This document shows, piece after piece, positions 1 to 7,165 of a stretch of 11,630 bases of DNA (the first letter of the stretch is position 1; each line of letters starts with the position of its first letter). Both the position numbers and the translations under genes were made by a program. Source of the DNA: Candidatus Arcticimaribacter sp. UBA7428 (GTDB taxonomy: Bacteria; Bacteroidota; Bacteroidia; Flavobacteriales; Flavobacteriaceae); the NCBI GenBank assembly GCA_002477625.1, contig DLQQ01000047.1, forward strand, positions 5,841 through 17,470. The letters are read 5' to 3'. Under the pieces are notes generated by a model, which did not search any database, was not told the origin of the DNA, and saw only the letters and a list, made by a program, of their open reading frames with translations.

Positions 1-800
1 AAAATACTACCGCGAGCAAAACCCCTCGAATTGGAAGCACTTGGACTATCCATAGCATACAAGAGCCAATCGTCAATAGAAAAGTCTCGGTGAAACCAAA
101 GCGCATGGTCTAAACTGGTATAAAACATACTTTTGGTGTTGAGTTCTTCTCGATGGGGAGCAGTGGCTGTACTCAATAAGTTATAATCAGATGCATAAGC
201 AAGTAGTTGATGATTAAGTGCCACATCATCTCGATTGAGTTTTGCGGCCGAAGTAAACCATAGATTGTCATAGGGGGGACTGTTTTTACTATACTTACTC
301 AAAAAACTTTCTACAGGTCGAATATCAAATACCGTTGGTAATAAGCTTTTTAATCGCTTATAAACTTTTGGTGCTGTCGTTTCAAGCTCATTGATTTGAG
401 CTACAGTAGGAATTAAATTCTCTGGCATAATCAGGTTGGGCATGGGAATTTGATGGTCGATTCCTTCTTCTTTTTTATGAAAAGAAGCCGACATATTGAA
501 AATCGCTACGCCATTTTGCTTGGCAACTACCCTGCGAGTGGTAAAGCTTTTTCCATCCCGAATGGAATCTACTTCATAGGTTATTGGGATATCGAGCTGC
601 CCGCCTAAGATAAAATATGCATGCATGGAATGTGCAAAACGATCTTTGGGAACGGACTGATAAGCTGCATAAAGCGATTGCCCAAGAACTTGTCCTCCAA
701 ATACCCGACCCCAGGGGGTTGTGTAGTTTTCACCTTGAAAAGTATTTTCGTCGATTTTCTTGAGGGTCAATAAATCAACTACTTCTTGAATCGTATCCAT
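1..800 (-). CDS. tesB: Acyl-CoA thioesterase II (TesB-like), 3' end cut by window edge
   Basis: Hydrolyses acyl-CoA to free fatty acid and CoA in the cytoplasm. I read 266 codons without a stop from the ATG at 800 to the window edge; the family is about 286-290 residues, so only the last ~20 are missing. Double-hotdog landmarks are visible: TPWGRVFGGQVLGQ (28-41), HSMHAYF (58-64), FTTRRV (86-91), YASDYNLL (202-209), SLDHALWFH (229-237) and ASNSRGFARG (255-264). Compared with E. coli TesB (Asp204, Thr228, Gln278), Asp205 is present and Ser229 stands at the threonine position. The glutamine lies beyond the edge. The gene follows fadJ by 69 bases on the same strand, behind a terminator-like hairpin. 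This suggests partial read-through from the beta-oxidation operon or separate expression. Assignment is by recognised motifs; chain-length preference cannot be told. Confidence 0.93.
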   Translation of the reverse strand, partial: MDTIQEVVDLLTLKKIDENTFQGENYTTPWGRVFGGQVLGQSLYAAYQSVPKDRFAHSMHAYFILGGQLDIPITYEVDSIRDGKSFTTRRVVAKQNGVAIFNMSASFHKKEEGIDHQIPMPNLIMPENLIPTVAQINELETTAPKVYKRLKSLLPTVFDIRPVESFLSKYSKNSPPYDNLWFTSAAKLNRDDVALNHQLLAYASDYNLLSTATAPHREELNTKSMFYTSLDHALWFHRDFSIDDWLLYAMDSPSASNSRGFARGSI

Positions 801-811
801 AGGTTATATTT

Positions 812-850
812 AAAAAATGCTCCAAATTAAAAACTATAAAAAGGAGCATT
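812..850 (-). terminator. Rho-independent terminator-like hairpin after fadJ
   Basis: On the minus strand an 8-bp perfect stem AATGCTCC / GGAGCATT (plus-strand arms 843-850 and 816-823) encloses a 19-base AT-rich loop and runs straight into a T tract (817-812). It starts about 20 bases past the fadJ stop and ends 12 bases before the tesB start codon. The long loop makes it weaker than a textbook terminator, so it may attenuate rather than stop transcription into tesB. Confidence 0.6.
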
Positions 851-869
851 CAATGAATTATGATTGCTG

Positions 870-3023
870 TTATTTTTTATAGTCGTGAATCGATTTCCCA
901 GCTTCCGACAACGCTCTCAAAGCATCTGGAACAGCAAAGCGCGCTCCGAAACGAGAAGTGAAATCGTCGCATTCAGCAACAAATTTTTGCATGCCTACAA
1001 AATCAATATACGATAAGGCTCCACCAGTAAAGATTGGGAACCCCCATCCTAAAACAGATCCTAAATCCCCATCAACTACACTTTTCAAAACGCCTTCTTC
1101 TAAACACTTAAAAGCTTCAATTGCCTGACGGTGTAGAATTCGTTTTCCAACAGTTTCCTTATCGAGATAAGCAACATTAGAATTATATTTTTCTGCAAGT
1201 CCAGGCCATAGTTTCTTAGGTGAGCCTTTTGGATAGTCGTAGAAGCCTGCGCCCCACTTCTTCCCTTTACGACCGTGGTTGTCTACAAGGTCTTTTTGCA
1301 TTTTATATGAACGCTCTTGGAATGCCGGCTTGTTTGGTGTCGGATCGCTTTCATAAACGTGTAATCCTAAAGTAAGGGTTACTTCATCTATTACTGCCAA
1401 TGGCCCAACGGCCATTCCTTCTCCTTTAGCAACATTCTCTACCATTGCAGCTGGAACTCCTTCTTCTACCATAAAAGATCCTTCGGAAACAAAGGTTCCA
1501 AAACAACGGGAGGTGTAAAATCCACGGCTATCGTTTACTACAATTGGAATCTTACCAATAGCAACTGTATAATCTACAGCGGCAGCAATAGCCTTTGCTT
1601 CTGTTTTTTCTCCAACAATGATTTCAACTAGAGGCATTTTTTCTACGGGAGAAAAGAAATGAATTCCAATGAAATTTGCTGGACGGGAAGATGCTTTTGC
1701 TAATTCGGTAATCGGAATCGTTGAAGTGTTGGATGCATATACTTTATCAGTACCAAGAACTGCTTCCGTTTCCGCTGTTACAATTGCTTTTAGCTTTGGA
1801 TCTTCAAATACGGCTTCAATTACAAGATCACAGTCTTTCATCGACGCAGGATCTGTAGTTGCTTCAATTTTCGAGAGTAACGCTTCCGCTTTTTCGGGTG
1901 TAGAACGGTTTTTAGAAATTGCCTTATCTAAAATTGCTTTCGAATAAGCTTTCCCTTTTTCGGCCCCTTCTTGTGAAACATCCTTAAGAACCACATCCAT
2001 TCCGGCTTTTGCAGAGACATATGCAATTCCAGCGCCCATCATCCCAGCGCCCAAAATACCTAATTTTTTAATTTCGTAGGCAGGCTCAGTCTTTGGACGT
2101 GCAATTCCTTTTTTGGCTTTTTGCAATTCCATAAATCCTGTACGGATCATATTTTTTGCTTCCTTAGAAGCCAATAGCTTTATAAAATAGCGGGCTTCAA
2201 TTTCTAATGCACGATCAATCGTTATGGGCAATCCATCATGGATTACTTTTATAATATAATTTTGCGCTGGATAATTTCCATGTGCCATTTTACTTAGGTT
2301 ACCTGCAGCACCAACAAGCGTTTGAACTCCGTTTGCAGACCATACATCACCACCTGGAACACGGTGTTTTTTATTATCCCAAGGTTGAACTGGATTTGGA
2401 TTTGCAAGAATCCAATCCTTCGCTTTTTGAATAAGTTCTTCCTGACTTTCAGCGAGGTCATCTATAAGACCATCTTTTAAGGCTTGAGCGGGACGTACTT
2501 CTTTTCCTTGCAAGAGATATATCAAAGAAGTTTGAATGCCCAATAAGTAAGGAACCTTGGAGTTTCCACCACCAGCGGGTAGCAAACCAACCTTAGCTTC
2601 CGGAAAACCTAATTTTATTTTTACACTGTTGAGCACTATTCGGTGATGACAGGTCAAACACAATTCCAGTCCACCCCCCATTGCAGTGCCGTTTATAGCA
2701 GCAACAAAAGGCTTGCCCGCTGTTTCAAGAGCACGCAGCGCTTGATGCATTTGCATGGTGCCATCAAATGTTTTTTGAGGATCGTCTCCCATCGTTTGTA
2801 ATTCTCTCAGATCGGCACCTGGCATAAACATACTTCTGCCAGAAGTTAAAATCATCCCTTTAATTTCTTTGTCAGCAACAACTTGATTTGCTAATTCGAT
2901 ATAGGCGGTTATGAATTCGGTACTGAATAAGTTCGTTGGGTTATTGACTTGATTGATTGAAAGGATTCCGATACCATCCGTTCCAACTTCAAATTCAAAA
3001 AGGTCGTTTTTAATATGTTCCAT
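870..3023 (-). CDS. fadJ: Bifunctional enoyl-CoA hydratase / 3-hydroxyacyl-CoA dehydrogenase (FadJ/FadB-like)
   Basis: Carries out the hydration and NAD-dependent oxidation steps of beta-oxidation. It has 717 residues, close to E. coli FadJ (714) and FadB (729). The N-terminal crotonase domain (about 1-190) shows GADLREL (69-75), the oxyanion-hole/catalytic segment NGTAMGGGLEL with Glu120, and FPEAKVGLLP with Glu142, matching the Glu119/Glu139 pair of FadB. The dehydrogenase domain begins at a Rossmann GxGxxG (Gly325, Gly327, Gly330). It carries SNTST (431-435), His455 in IGIHFFSP, Glu467 in PLVEII (the His-Glu dyad) and Asn497 in VNDSRGF. The C-terminal helical domain (about 503-717) looks complete. 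It lies 26 bases after the thiolase gene, probably in the same transcript. All catalytic residues are present and the frame is intact. FadJ versus FadB naming is uncertain; the bifunctional activity is not. Confidence 0.95.
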   Translation of the reverse strand: MEHIKNDLFEFEVGTDGIGILSINQVNNPTNLFSTEFITAYIELANQVVADKEIKGMILTSGRSMFMPGADLRELQTMGDDPQKTFDGTMQMHQALRALETAGKPFVAAINGTAMGGGLELCLTCHHRIVLNSVKIKLGFPEAKVGLLPAGGGNSKVPYLLGIQTSLIYLLQGKEVRPAQALKDGLIDDLAESQEELIQKAKDWILANPNPVQPWDNKKHRVPGGDVWSANGVQTLVGAAGNLSKMAHGNYPAQNYIIKVIHDGLPITIDRALEIEARYFIKLLASKEAKNMIRTGFMELQKAKKGIARPKTEPAYEIKKLGILGAGMMGAGIAYVSAKAGMDVVLKDVSQEGAEKGKAYSKAILDKAISKNRSTPEKAEALLSKIEATTDPASMKDCDLVIEAVFEDPKLKAIVTAETEAVLGTDKVYASNTSTIPITELAKASSRPANFIGIHFFSPVEKMPLVEIIVGEKTEAKAIAAAVDYTVAIGKIPIVVNDSRGFYTSRCFGTFVSEGSFMVEEGVPAAMVENVAKGEGMAVGPLAVIDEVTLTLGLHVYESDPTPNKPAFQERSYKMQKDLVDNHGRKGKKWGAGFYDYPKGSPKKLWPGLAEKYNSNVAYLDKETVGKRILHRQAIEAFKCLEEGVLKSVVDGDLGSVLGWGFPIFTGGALSYIDFVGMQKFVAECDDFTSRFGARFAVPDALRALSEAGKSIHDYKK

Positions 3024-3049
3024 TTGAAATACTTTTTCTTAATTCTTAA

Positions 3050-4252
3050 TTAGACACGTTCAATGATTGTAGCAATACCCATTCCTCCACCAATACATAG
3101 GGTGATTAATCCGGTATTTAAATTTCTTCTTTCTAGTTCATCCATAAGCGTTCCAGCGATCATACAACCGGTAGCCCCTAGGGGGTGACCCATAGCAATC
3201 GCCCCTCCATTTACGTTTACTATGGAATGGTCAACACCGAGCTTGTCCATAAAATACATTGGAATAGCAGAAAAAGCCTCGTTAACTTCAAATAAGTCAA
3301 TGTCATTGATGCTCATCCCAGCTTGTTTCAATGCTTTAACACTTGCAGGAACTGGTCCTGTAAGCATGATGGTTGGGTCTGTACCTTCTACGGCTGCAGC
3401 ACGAACTCTAAACCGAGCTGTTAAGCCTAGTGCTTCACCAATGGCTTTGTTACCGATTAAGGTTGCCCCAGCTCCATCTACAATGGCAGAGGAATTAGCG
3501 GCGTGGTGTACGTGATCTAATTCTTCAACTTCTGGATATTTATCGATAGCAACTGCATCGAAACCACCCATAGCTCCCATCATGGCGAAGGAAGGCTGGA
3601 GTTTACTTATACCCTCGAGTGTGGTCGAAGGGCGAATGTTTTCGTCTGTAGCTAAAATATCAAGTCCGTTGATGTCTTTAATTGGAATACGTGATACAAA
3701 ACGTTTGTCCGCCTCTGCTTCTGATGCTCTTCTTTGGGATTCAACAGCAAATAAATCAGTGTCGTTTCTAGAATAACCGTATTTGGTAGCAATCAAATCT
3801 GCAGAAATACCCTGAGGAACTAAATTTCTTGGAATCGCTTGCAAAGGATCCATTAAAAAACCTCCTCCATCAGATCCCATAGGGACACGAGACATGCTTT
3901 CTACTCCACCAGCGACCATGAGCGAACTGAAACCAGACTTTACATAAGCAGCCGCTTGATTCATAGCTTCAAGACCGGAGCCACAAAAACGGTTTAAGGT
4001 TACACCACAGAGGTGATCCCCATAATTCGATTCTTGAGCTGCAGATTTTGCAATGTTTACTCCTTGATCTTTTACTTGAGCAACACAGCCAAAAATTACA
4101 TCTTCAACCTTAGAGGTATCCAAAGCATTTCTTTCCTTAAGTGCTACTAATACTTGACGAGACAACTCGGTAGGTGTAACTCCATTAAGAGCTCCTTTTT
4201 TATTTCCTTTTCCTCGAACCGATCGAACGGCATCATAAATGTATGCTTCCAT
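3050..4252 (-). CDS. fadA: Acetyl-CoA C-acyltransferase (3-ketoacyl-CoA thiolase)
   Basis: Cleaves 3-ketoacyl-CoA with CoA to acetyl-CoA and a shortened acyl-CoA, the last step of a beta-oxidation cycle. The 400 residues match the usual thiolase length. The nucleophilic Cys90 is in NRFCGSG (87-93), the NEAF loop at 324-327, His356 in GGAIAMGHPLGATG (349-362), and the second active-site Cys386 in LCIGGGMG (385-392). The complete triad and two-domain length indicate an active enzyme. It sits 11 bases after the isomerase gene and 26 bases before fadJ, the usual thiolase/multifunctional-enzyme pairing. Position next to a hydratase/dehydrogenase favours a degradative FadA/FadI thiolase over a biosynthetic acetoacetyl-CoA thiolase. 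Sequence alone cannot separate FadA from FadI. Confidence 0.94.
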   Translation of the reverse strand: MEAYIYDAVRSVRGKGNKKGALNGVTPTELSRQVLVALKERNALDTSKVEDVIFGCVAQVKDQGVNIAKSAAQESNYGDHLCGVTLNRFCGSGLEAMNQAAAYVKSGFSSLMVAGGVESMSRVPMGSDGGGFLMDPLQAIPRNLVPQGISADLIATKYGYSRNDTDLFAVESQRRASEAEADKRFVSRIPIKDINGLDILATDENIRPSTTLEGISKLQPSFAMMGAMGGFDAVAIDKYPEVEELDHVHHAANSSAIVDGAGATLIGNKAIGEALGLTARFRVRAAAVEGTDPTIMLTGPVPASVKALKQAGMSINDIDLFEVNEAFSAIPMYFMDKLGVDHSIVNVNGGAIAMGHPLGATGCMIAGTLMDELERRNLNTGLITLCIGGGMGIATIIERV

Positions 4253-4263
4253 CTTTATTTATT

Positions 4264-5031
4264 TTACTTTTTTAAATTATTCTTAAATTCTTGTATCACC
4301 TGCTGTGTAAAAGGGTCAGACAAATTATCAATTACATCTTCTACCAATTGAGTGAAATCTAGATCCACCAATTTAAGTAAGTTTTTTCTTAATGAGCGTT
4401 TTGTTTCCGTAAAAACAGGGGTATGTATACTCAACATCTTTTGCAAGTATAATTCCGAACGCTCCAATACCGATTCGACTGCAACTGACTCGTTGACCAA
4501 CCCAACTTCAAGTGCTTGATCGCTTGTATAAAGTTTCATTTGCTGTACAGCCTCCCATGCTTGTTTTTCGCCTAAGTGATAGGCGTATATATCAGAAAGT
4601 AATTCGGGAACTTGCATGGACAACTTAAATTCGTGCATCCCAACAACATGTTTAGCTCCTATACCCATCACCCTATAATCTGCACAAAGGGCCAGAATGG
4701 TCGCTCCTGCTGGAGCATATCCCGTAATGGCACACACAAAGGGTTTTGAAAATCGAATCATGGCCTGCAAAGCTTCGTGGTAATAAGTCCAAAATTCTGT
4801 AGCTTTTGCTGTTCCTCTCATGGCAATATTCACAATATCCAACCCAGCACTAAATCCGTGGGGTCGCCCGCTGAGGATTATACCACGAACCGAATCGTCT
4901 TGATCCAATACCGTAAAAACATGTTTCAAATCACGAACCATAGCCGTATTGATTTGATTGACCTTACCACCATCCAACTGGACTATGGCGTAGTTTTCTT
5001 TTCGTTCAACAGTAATTGAGGTATAGTTCAT
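4264..5031 (-). CDS. Delta3-Delta2-enoyl-CoA isomerase, crotonase family (ECI1-like)
   Basis: A 255-residue single-domain crotonase, first gene of the operon. Instead of the hydratase glutamates it carries the pattern I recognise from mitochondrial ECI1 (dodecenoyl-CoA isomerase). It has GFSAGLDI (59-66, first oxyanion-hole amide), then GYAPAGATILAL (104-115), where hydratases have GGGxE, then CADYRV (116-121), and VVGMHEFKL with Glu134 where ECI1 has its single catalytic glutamate in GLNE. The inferred role is moving the double bond of 3-enoyl-CoA to the 2-trans position, so that unsaturated fatty acids can enter the thiolase/FadJ cycle encoded just downstream. The adjacent FadJ-like protein may have some isomerase activity too, so this gene would add capacity or specificity. 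A plain annotation would be 'enoyl-CoA hydratase/isomerase family'; the lack of the hydratase glutamate makes hydratase activity unlikely. Confidence 0.85.
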   Translation of the reverse strand: MNYTSITVERKENYAIVQLDGGKVNQINTAMVRDLKHVFTVLDQDDSVRGIILSGRPHGFSAGLDIVNIAMRGTAKATEFWTYYHEALQAMIRFSKPFVCAITGYAPAGATILALCADYRVMGIGAKHVVGMHEFKLSMQVPELLSDIYAYHLGEKQAWEAVQQMKLYTSDQALEVGLVNESVAVESVLERSELYLQKMLSIHTPVFTETKRSLRKNLLKLVDLDFTQLVEDVIDNLSDPFTQQVIQEFKNNLKK

Positions 5032-5056
5032 GGATTCAAAAGCGTATCAATAAAAA

Positions 5057-5064
5057 CAAATATA
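5057..5064 (-). promoter_or_regulatory. Bacteroidota -7 promoter element of the fad operon
   Basis: Read on the minus strand this is TATATTTG, a perfect match to the Bacteroidota housekeeping -7 consensus TAnnTTTG. It ends 26 bases before the isomerase start codon, leaving a leader of roughly 20 bases. I could not find a convincing -33 TTG at the expected distance, so the call rests on the -7 box and its position. Confidence 0.6.
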
Positions 5065-5076
5065 GAAATATATTGG
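5057..5076. promoter_or_regulatory. Candidate TetR operator palindrome over the fad promoter
   Basis: A 20-bp inverted repeat, CAAATATA-GAAA-TATATTGG on the plus strand, with 8-bp arms matching at 7 of 8 positions. It lies in the divergent gap between the tetR-type gene and the fad operon and covers the -7 element of the latter. Position and symmetry fit a TetR-family operator, where bound regulator would block the fad promoter and could also affect its own gene. The arms are almost pure AT, so chance symmetry in AT-rich DNA is the main alternative. Confidence 0.45.
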
Positions 5077-5152
5077 TTATGTTCTTAATTAATTTAAAAA
5101 ATGAATGCTTACAATTTTTAAATCTGATTTAAAATCGTTTAATTTACAACAA

Positions 5153-5809
5153 ATGAGCAAGAAAGAGGATACAGATAAAATCAATAAACGCAAGAGAGGT
5201 CGTCCAAATGAGAAATCGGGAATCGATCAGGGAGCGATTCTAAACAAGGCGTTAAAAGAGTTTTCAAAACACGGCTATGGCGGGACGAGCATTAATAAAA
5301 TCTCAACTCAATGCGCGGTCAATGATTCCTTGTTACACTATCATTTCGGGAATAAAGAAGACTTATGGAAAAAAGCGGTAAGCACTGCTTTTGATGCTTA
5401 TTTGAAAGAATCTGTAACCACCTTTAAGCTCCTAAAGCATTTATCGCTAAAAGATACTGCAAAGACCTTGGCACGTCAGTTCATATACTACAATTCAAAA
5501 TTCCCAGAACTCTATTTGGTCATTGTACACGAAATGACACAAGAATCCCCTCGAAGTGACTGGTTAATTGAGCATGTTCTCAAACCGCTAACTTTAAAGA
5601 CTAGTCAATTACACAGAATGTTAGTTAAAAAGGGTTTGAGCGAAGATTTTCCAATCCCAAACTTAACTACAATTTTTTTCAGTGCTGCCAACTCCATTTT
5701 CTTGTTCAACTATCAAATGAAAAAGCAATTCGGTATTGATCCCTTTGATGAAAAAGAAGTAGAAAAACACGCCGATATCATTGTCAAGATTTTTTATCCC
5801 AACATATAA
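5153..5809 (+). CDS. TetR/AcrR-family transcriptional regulator, probable regulator of the divergent fad operon
   Basis: DNA-binding regulator of 218 residues from this start. A basic KRKRGRP stretch (13-18) precedes a typical TetR N-terminal domain: ALKEFSKHGYGGTSINKIS (33-51) and the recognition-helix end LLHYHFGNKEDLW (60-72). The C-terminal part (about 80-218) is helical and variable, as expected for the ligand-binding and dimerisation region; LFNYQMKKQFG (184-194) lies in its last third. An in-frame ATG at 5105 would add 16 residues with no domain value; I prefer 5153, where the protein begins shortly before the basic region, but the start is not settled. Neither start has a Shine-Dalgarno. 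The gene is divergent from the beta-oxidation operon across a gap with a palindrome. By analogy with other TetR-type fatty-acid regulators the ligand may be an acyl-CoA; this is inference. Confidence 0.88.
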   Translation: MSKKEDTDKINKRKRGRPNEKSGIDQGAILNKALKEFSKHGYGGTSINKISTQCAVNDSLLHYHFGNKEDLWKKAVSTAFDAYLKESVTTFKLLKHLSLKDTAKTLARQFIYYNSKFPELYLVIVHEMTQESPRSDWLIEHVLKPLTLKTSQLHRMLVKKGLSEDFPIPNLTTIFFSAANSIFLFNYQMKKQFGIDPFDEKEVEKHADIIVKIFYPNI

Positions 5810-5820
5810 CCGAGCAACTA

Positions 5821-6096
5821 TTAGCAACTGGGAAAAGATACAGCTACGTGAATTGCCAAGCCGCCTTCTGATGTTTCTTTAAAGTTAGAATTCATTGCCT
5901 GCCCTGTTTCCCACATGGTTTTTACGACCTGATCAAAGTTCACAACCGCATCTTCGGGATTGCCGTTCAAGGCTAAATTTGAAGCCATAATGGCTTTGAT
6001 GGCCCCCACAGAATTCCGTTCAATACAAGGCACTTGAACCAGTCCCTGTATCGGATCATAAGTCAACCCCAAATGATGTTCCATGGCAATTTTTAA
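5821..6096 (-). pseudogene. sdaA: C-terminal remnant of iron-sulfur L-serine dehydratase (L-serine ammonia-lyase)
   Basis: The open stretch encodes the last ~90 residues of the SdaA/SdaAA alpha domain: [50 protein letters not shown] and a terminal Cys after SFPS. Intact enzymes have roughly 450 residues, so about four fifths of the gene, including the beta domain, is missing. Upstream codons (Leu-Lys-Ile-Ala before the Met) may still be family sequence, but the frame hits TAA at 6117-6115 and I see no further serine dehydratase in 6097-6183. The family motif GLTCDP reads GLTYDP here, so a cysteine that normally binds the [4Fe-4S] cluster is gone. Two cluster-related cysteines remain, CIERN and the C-terminal residue. 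The fragment cannot convert serine to pyruvate. Its 3' end is 11 bases from the end of the convergent TetR gene. Confidence 0.85.
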
Positions 6097-6183
6097 AGAG
6101 CTGTTGAGTAGCCCTTATAGCTTAAATACTTTAAAAAATAAGGAGCAGTTTGCTCAACTCATTTTAAATACGTTAATTGAAGG
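6097..6183. other. Short divergent intergenic gap between sdaA remnant and hydrolase gene
   Basis: Eighty-seven AT-rich bases. I see no full TAnnTTTG promoter on the plus strand for the hydrolase gene. A 5-bp inverted repeat GAGCA-GTT-TGCTC at 6143-6155 is present but too short to call. The deletion that removed the front of the serine dehydratase gene probably has its breakpoint here. Confidence 0.4.
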
Positions 6184-7164
6184 ATGATGTCGACTAAATT
6201 TATAAATACATTTTTAAAAATATTGGTGCTTTTTTTTGGTGCGCTACTCGTACTCCTATTGATAGCAAGAACACCTAATGTTAGTGTTGAAACCCTAGAG
6301 GAACTGTATACGGACTCCAATTCGCAATTCATTTCTGTTGATGGACTTGAAGTTCATTACAAAGATGAAGGAGCTGGCTTTCCAATTGTTCTCCTGCACG
6401 GCACCAGTGCCTCCTTACACACTTGGGATGCTTGGACCGAAGAGCTTATAAAAGAGTATCGTGTCATTCGTATGGATCTTCCAGCCTTTGGTATTACGGG
6501 TCCAAATGCAACAAATCAATATGATATAGCAACCTACAATCGTTTTTTAGAGCAGTTGCTGAACCAACTTGAAGTTACTGAATTTGTTCTTGCTGGAAAC
6601 TCTCTAGGGGGTTCTATTGGTTGGCATTACGCCTCAGATCACCAAGAACAAGTAAAGCAACTAATTTTACTAAATCCAGCTGGATTCCCATCAGAAAAGG
6701 AACGTCCCCTAATTTTTAGATTGGCTTCAATTCCGGTGCTCAATCAACTTTTAAAACTCATCACCCCCAGATCCTTTGTAAAAGACAATTTGGAAGAAGT
6801 CTATTTCGATGACAGTAAGGTAAGTGAGGCATTGATTGATCGTTATCATCAAATGATTTTAAGGGAAGGCAGTCGTGCTGCTTTTATTGAACGTGCAAAT
6901 TTAGAAGGGCAAGATGATACGGATCGCTTGTCACAAGTGCTAGCCCCGACTTTACTTATTTGGGGCGAAAACGACCTTTGGATACCCGTCGAAAATGGAG
7001 CGAAATTCATGAACGAACTCCCAAACAGCAGTTTGATTGTCATGAAGGAAACGGGCCATGTACCCATGGAAGAACGTCCCATGGAAAGTGTGGCACATGC
7101 ACTCCAATTCATCAAACAAAACCTTATAAAAGATTCCCTCCTCGGAACAGAAAACATAAACTGA
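6184..7164 (+). CDS. Membrane-anchored alpha/beta hydrolase
   Basis: A 326-residue alpha/beta-fold hydrolase. Residues 8-28 form a strongly hydrophobic N-terminal segment without a lipobox or clear cleavage site, so the enzyme is probably held in the inner membrane with the catalytic domain outside. Fold landmarks: VLLHGTSAS (69-77, oxyanion-hole HG), nucleophile elbow AGNSLGG with Ser140, LIWGENDLWIP with Asp264 and ETGHVPMEERP with His292, giving a complete Ser-Asp-His triad. A cap insertion spans roughly 165-245. The start ATG follows AAGG closely, and a second ATG one codon on is equally possible. The substrate is unknown; esters, lactones, epoxides or haloalkanes are all open. It is followed one base later by a small membrane protein and probably co-transcribed with it. 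Confidence 0.88.
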   Translation: MMSTKFINTFLKILVLFFGALLVLLLIARTPNVSVETLEELYTDSNSQFISVDGLEVHYKDEGAGFPIVLLHGTSASLHTWDAWTEELIKEYRVIRMDLPAFGITGPNATNQYDIATYNRFLEQLLNQLEVTEFVLAGNSLGGSIGWHYASDHQEQVKQLILLNPAGFPSEKERPLIFRLASIPVLNQLLKLITPRSFVKDNLEEVYFDDSKVSEALIDRYHQMILREGSRAAFIERANLEGQDDTDRLSQVLAPTLLIWGENDLWIPVENGAKFMNELPNSSLIVMKETGHVPMEERPMESVAHALQFIKQNLIKDSLLGTENIN

Positions 7165-7165
7165 T

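Noticed and set aside
822-829. TAATTTG on the minus strand as a possible tesB -7 promoter element
   Set aside because: It is one base short of TAnnTTTG, lies in the loop and stem of the terminator-like hairpin, and has no clear -33 partner.
1669-1947. Plus-strand open frame of 92 codons inside fadJ
   Set aside because: It is antisense to the well-conserved dehydrogenase domain of fadJ and has no recognisable motifs; a frame shadow.
3222-3776. Two plus-strand open frames inside the thiolase gene
   Set aside because: They mirror conserved thiolase codons on the opposite strand and show no domain pattern.
6143-6155. Inverted repeat GAGCA-GTT-TGCTC
   Set aside because: The stem is only 5 bp and no T tract follows; expected by chance in this length of DNA.
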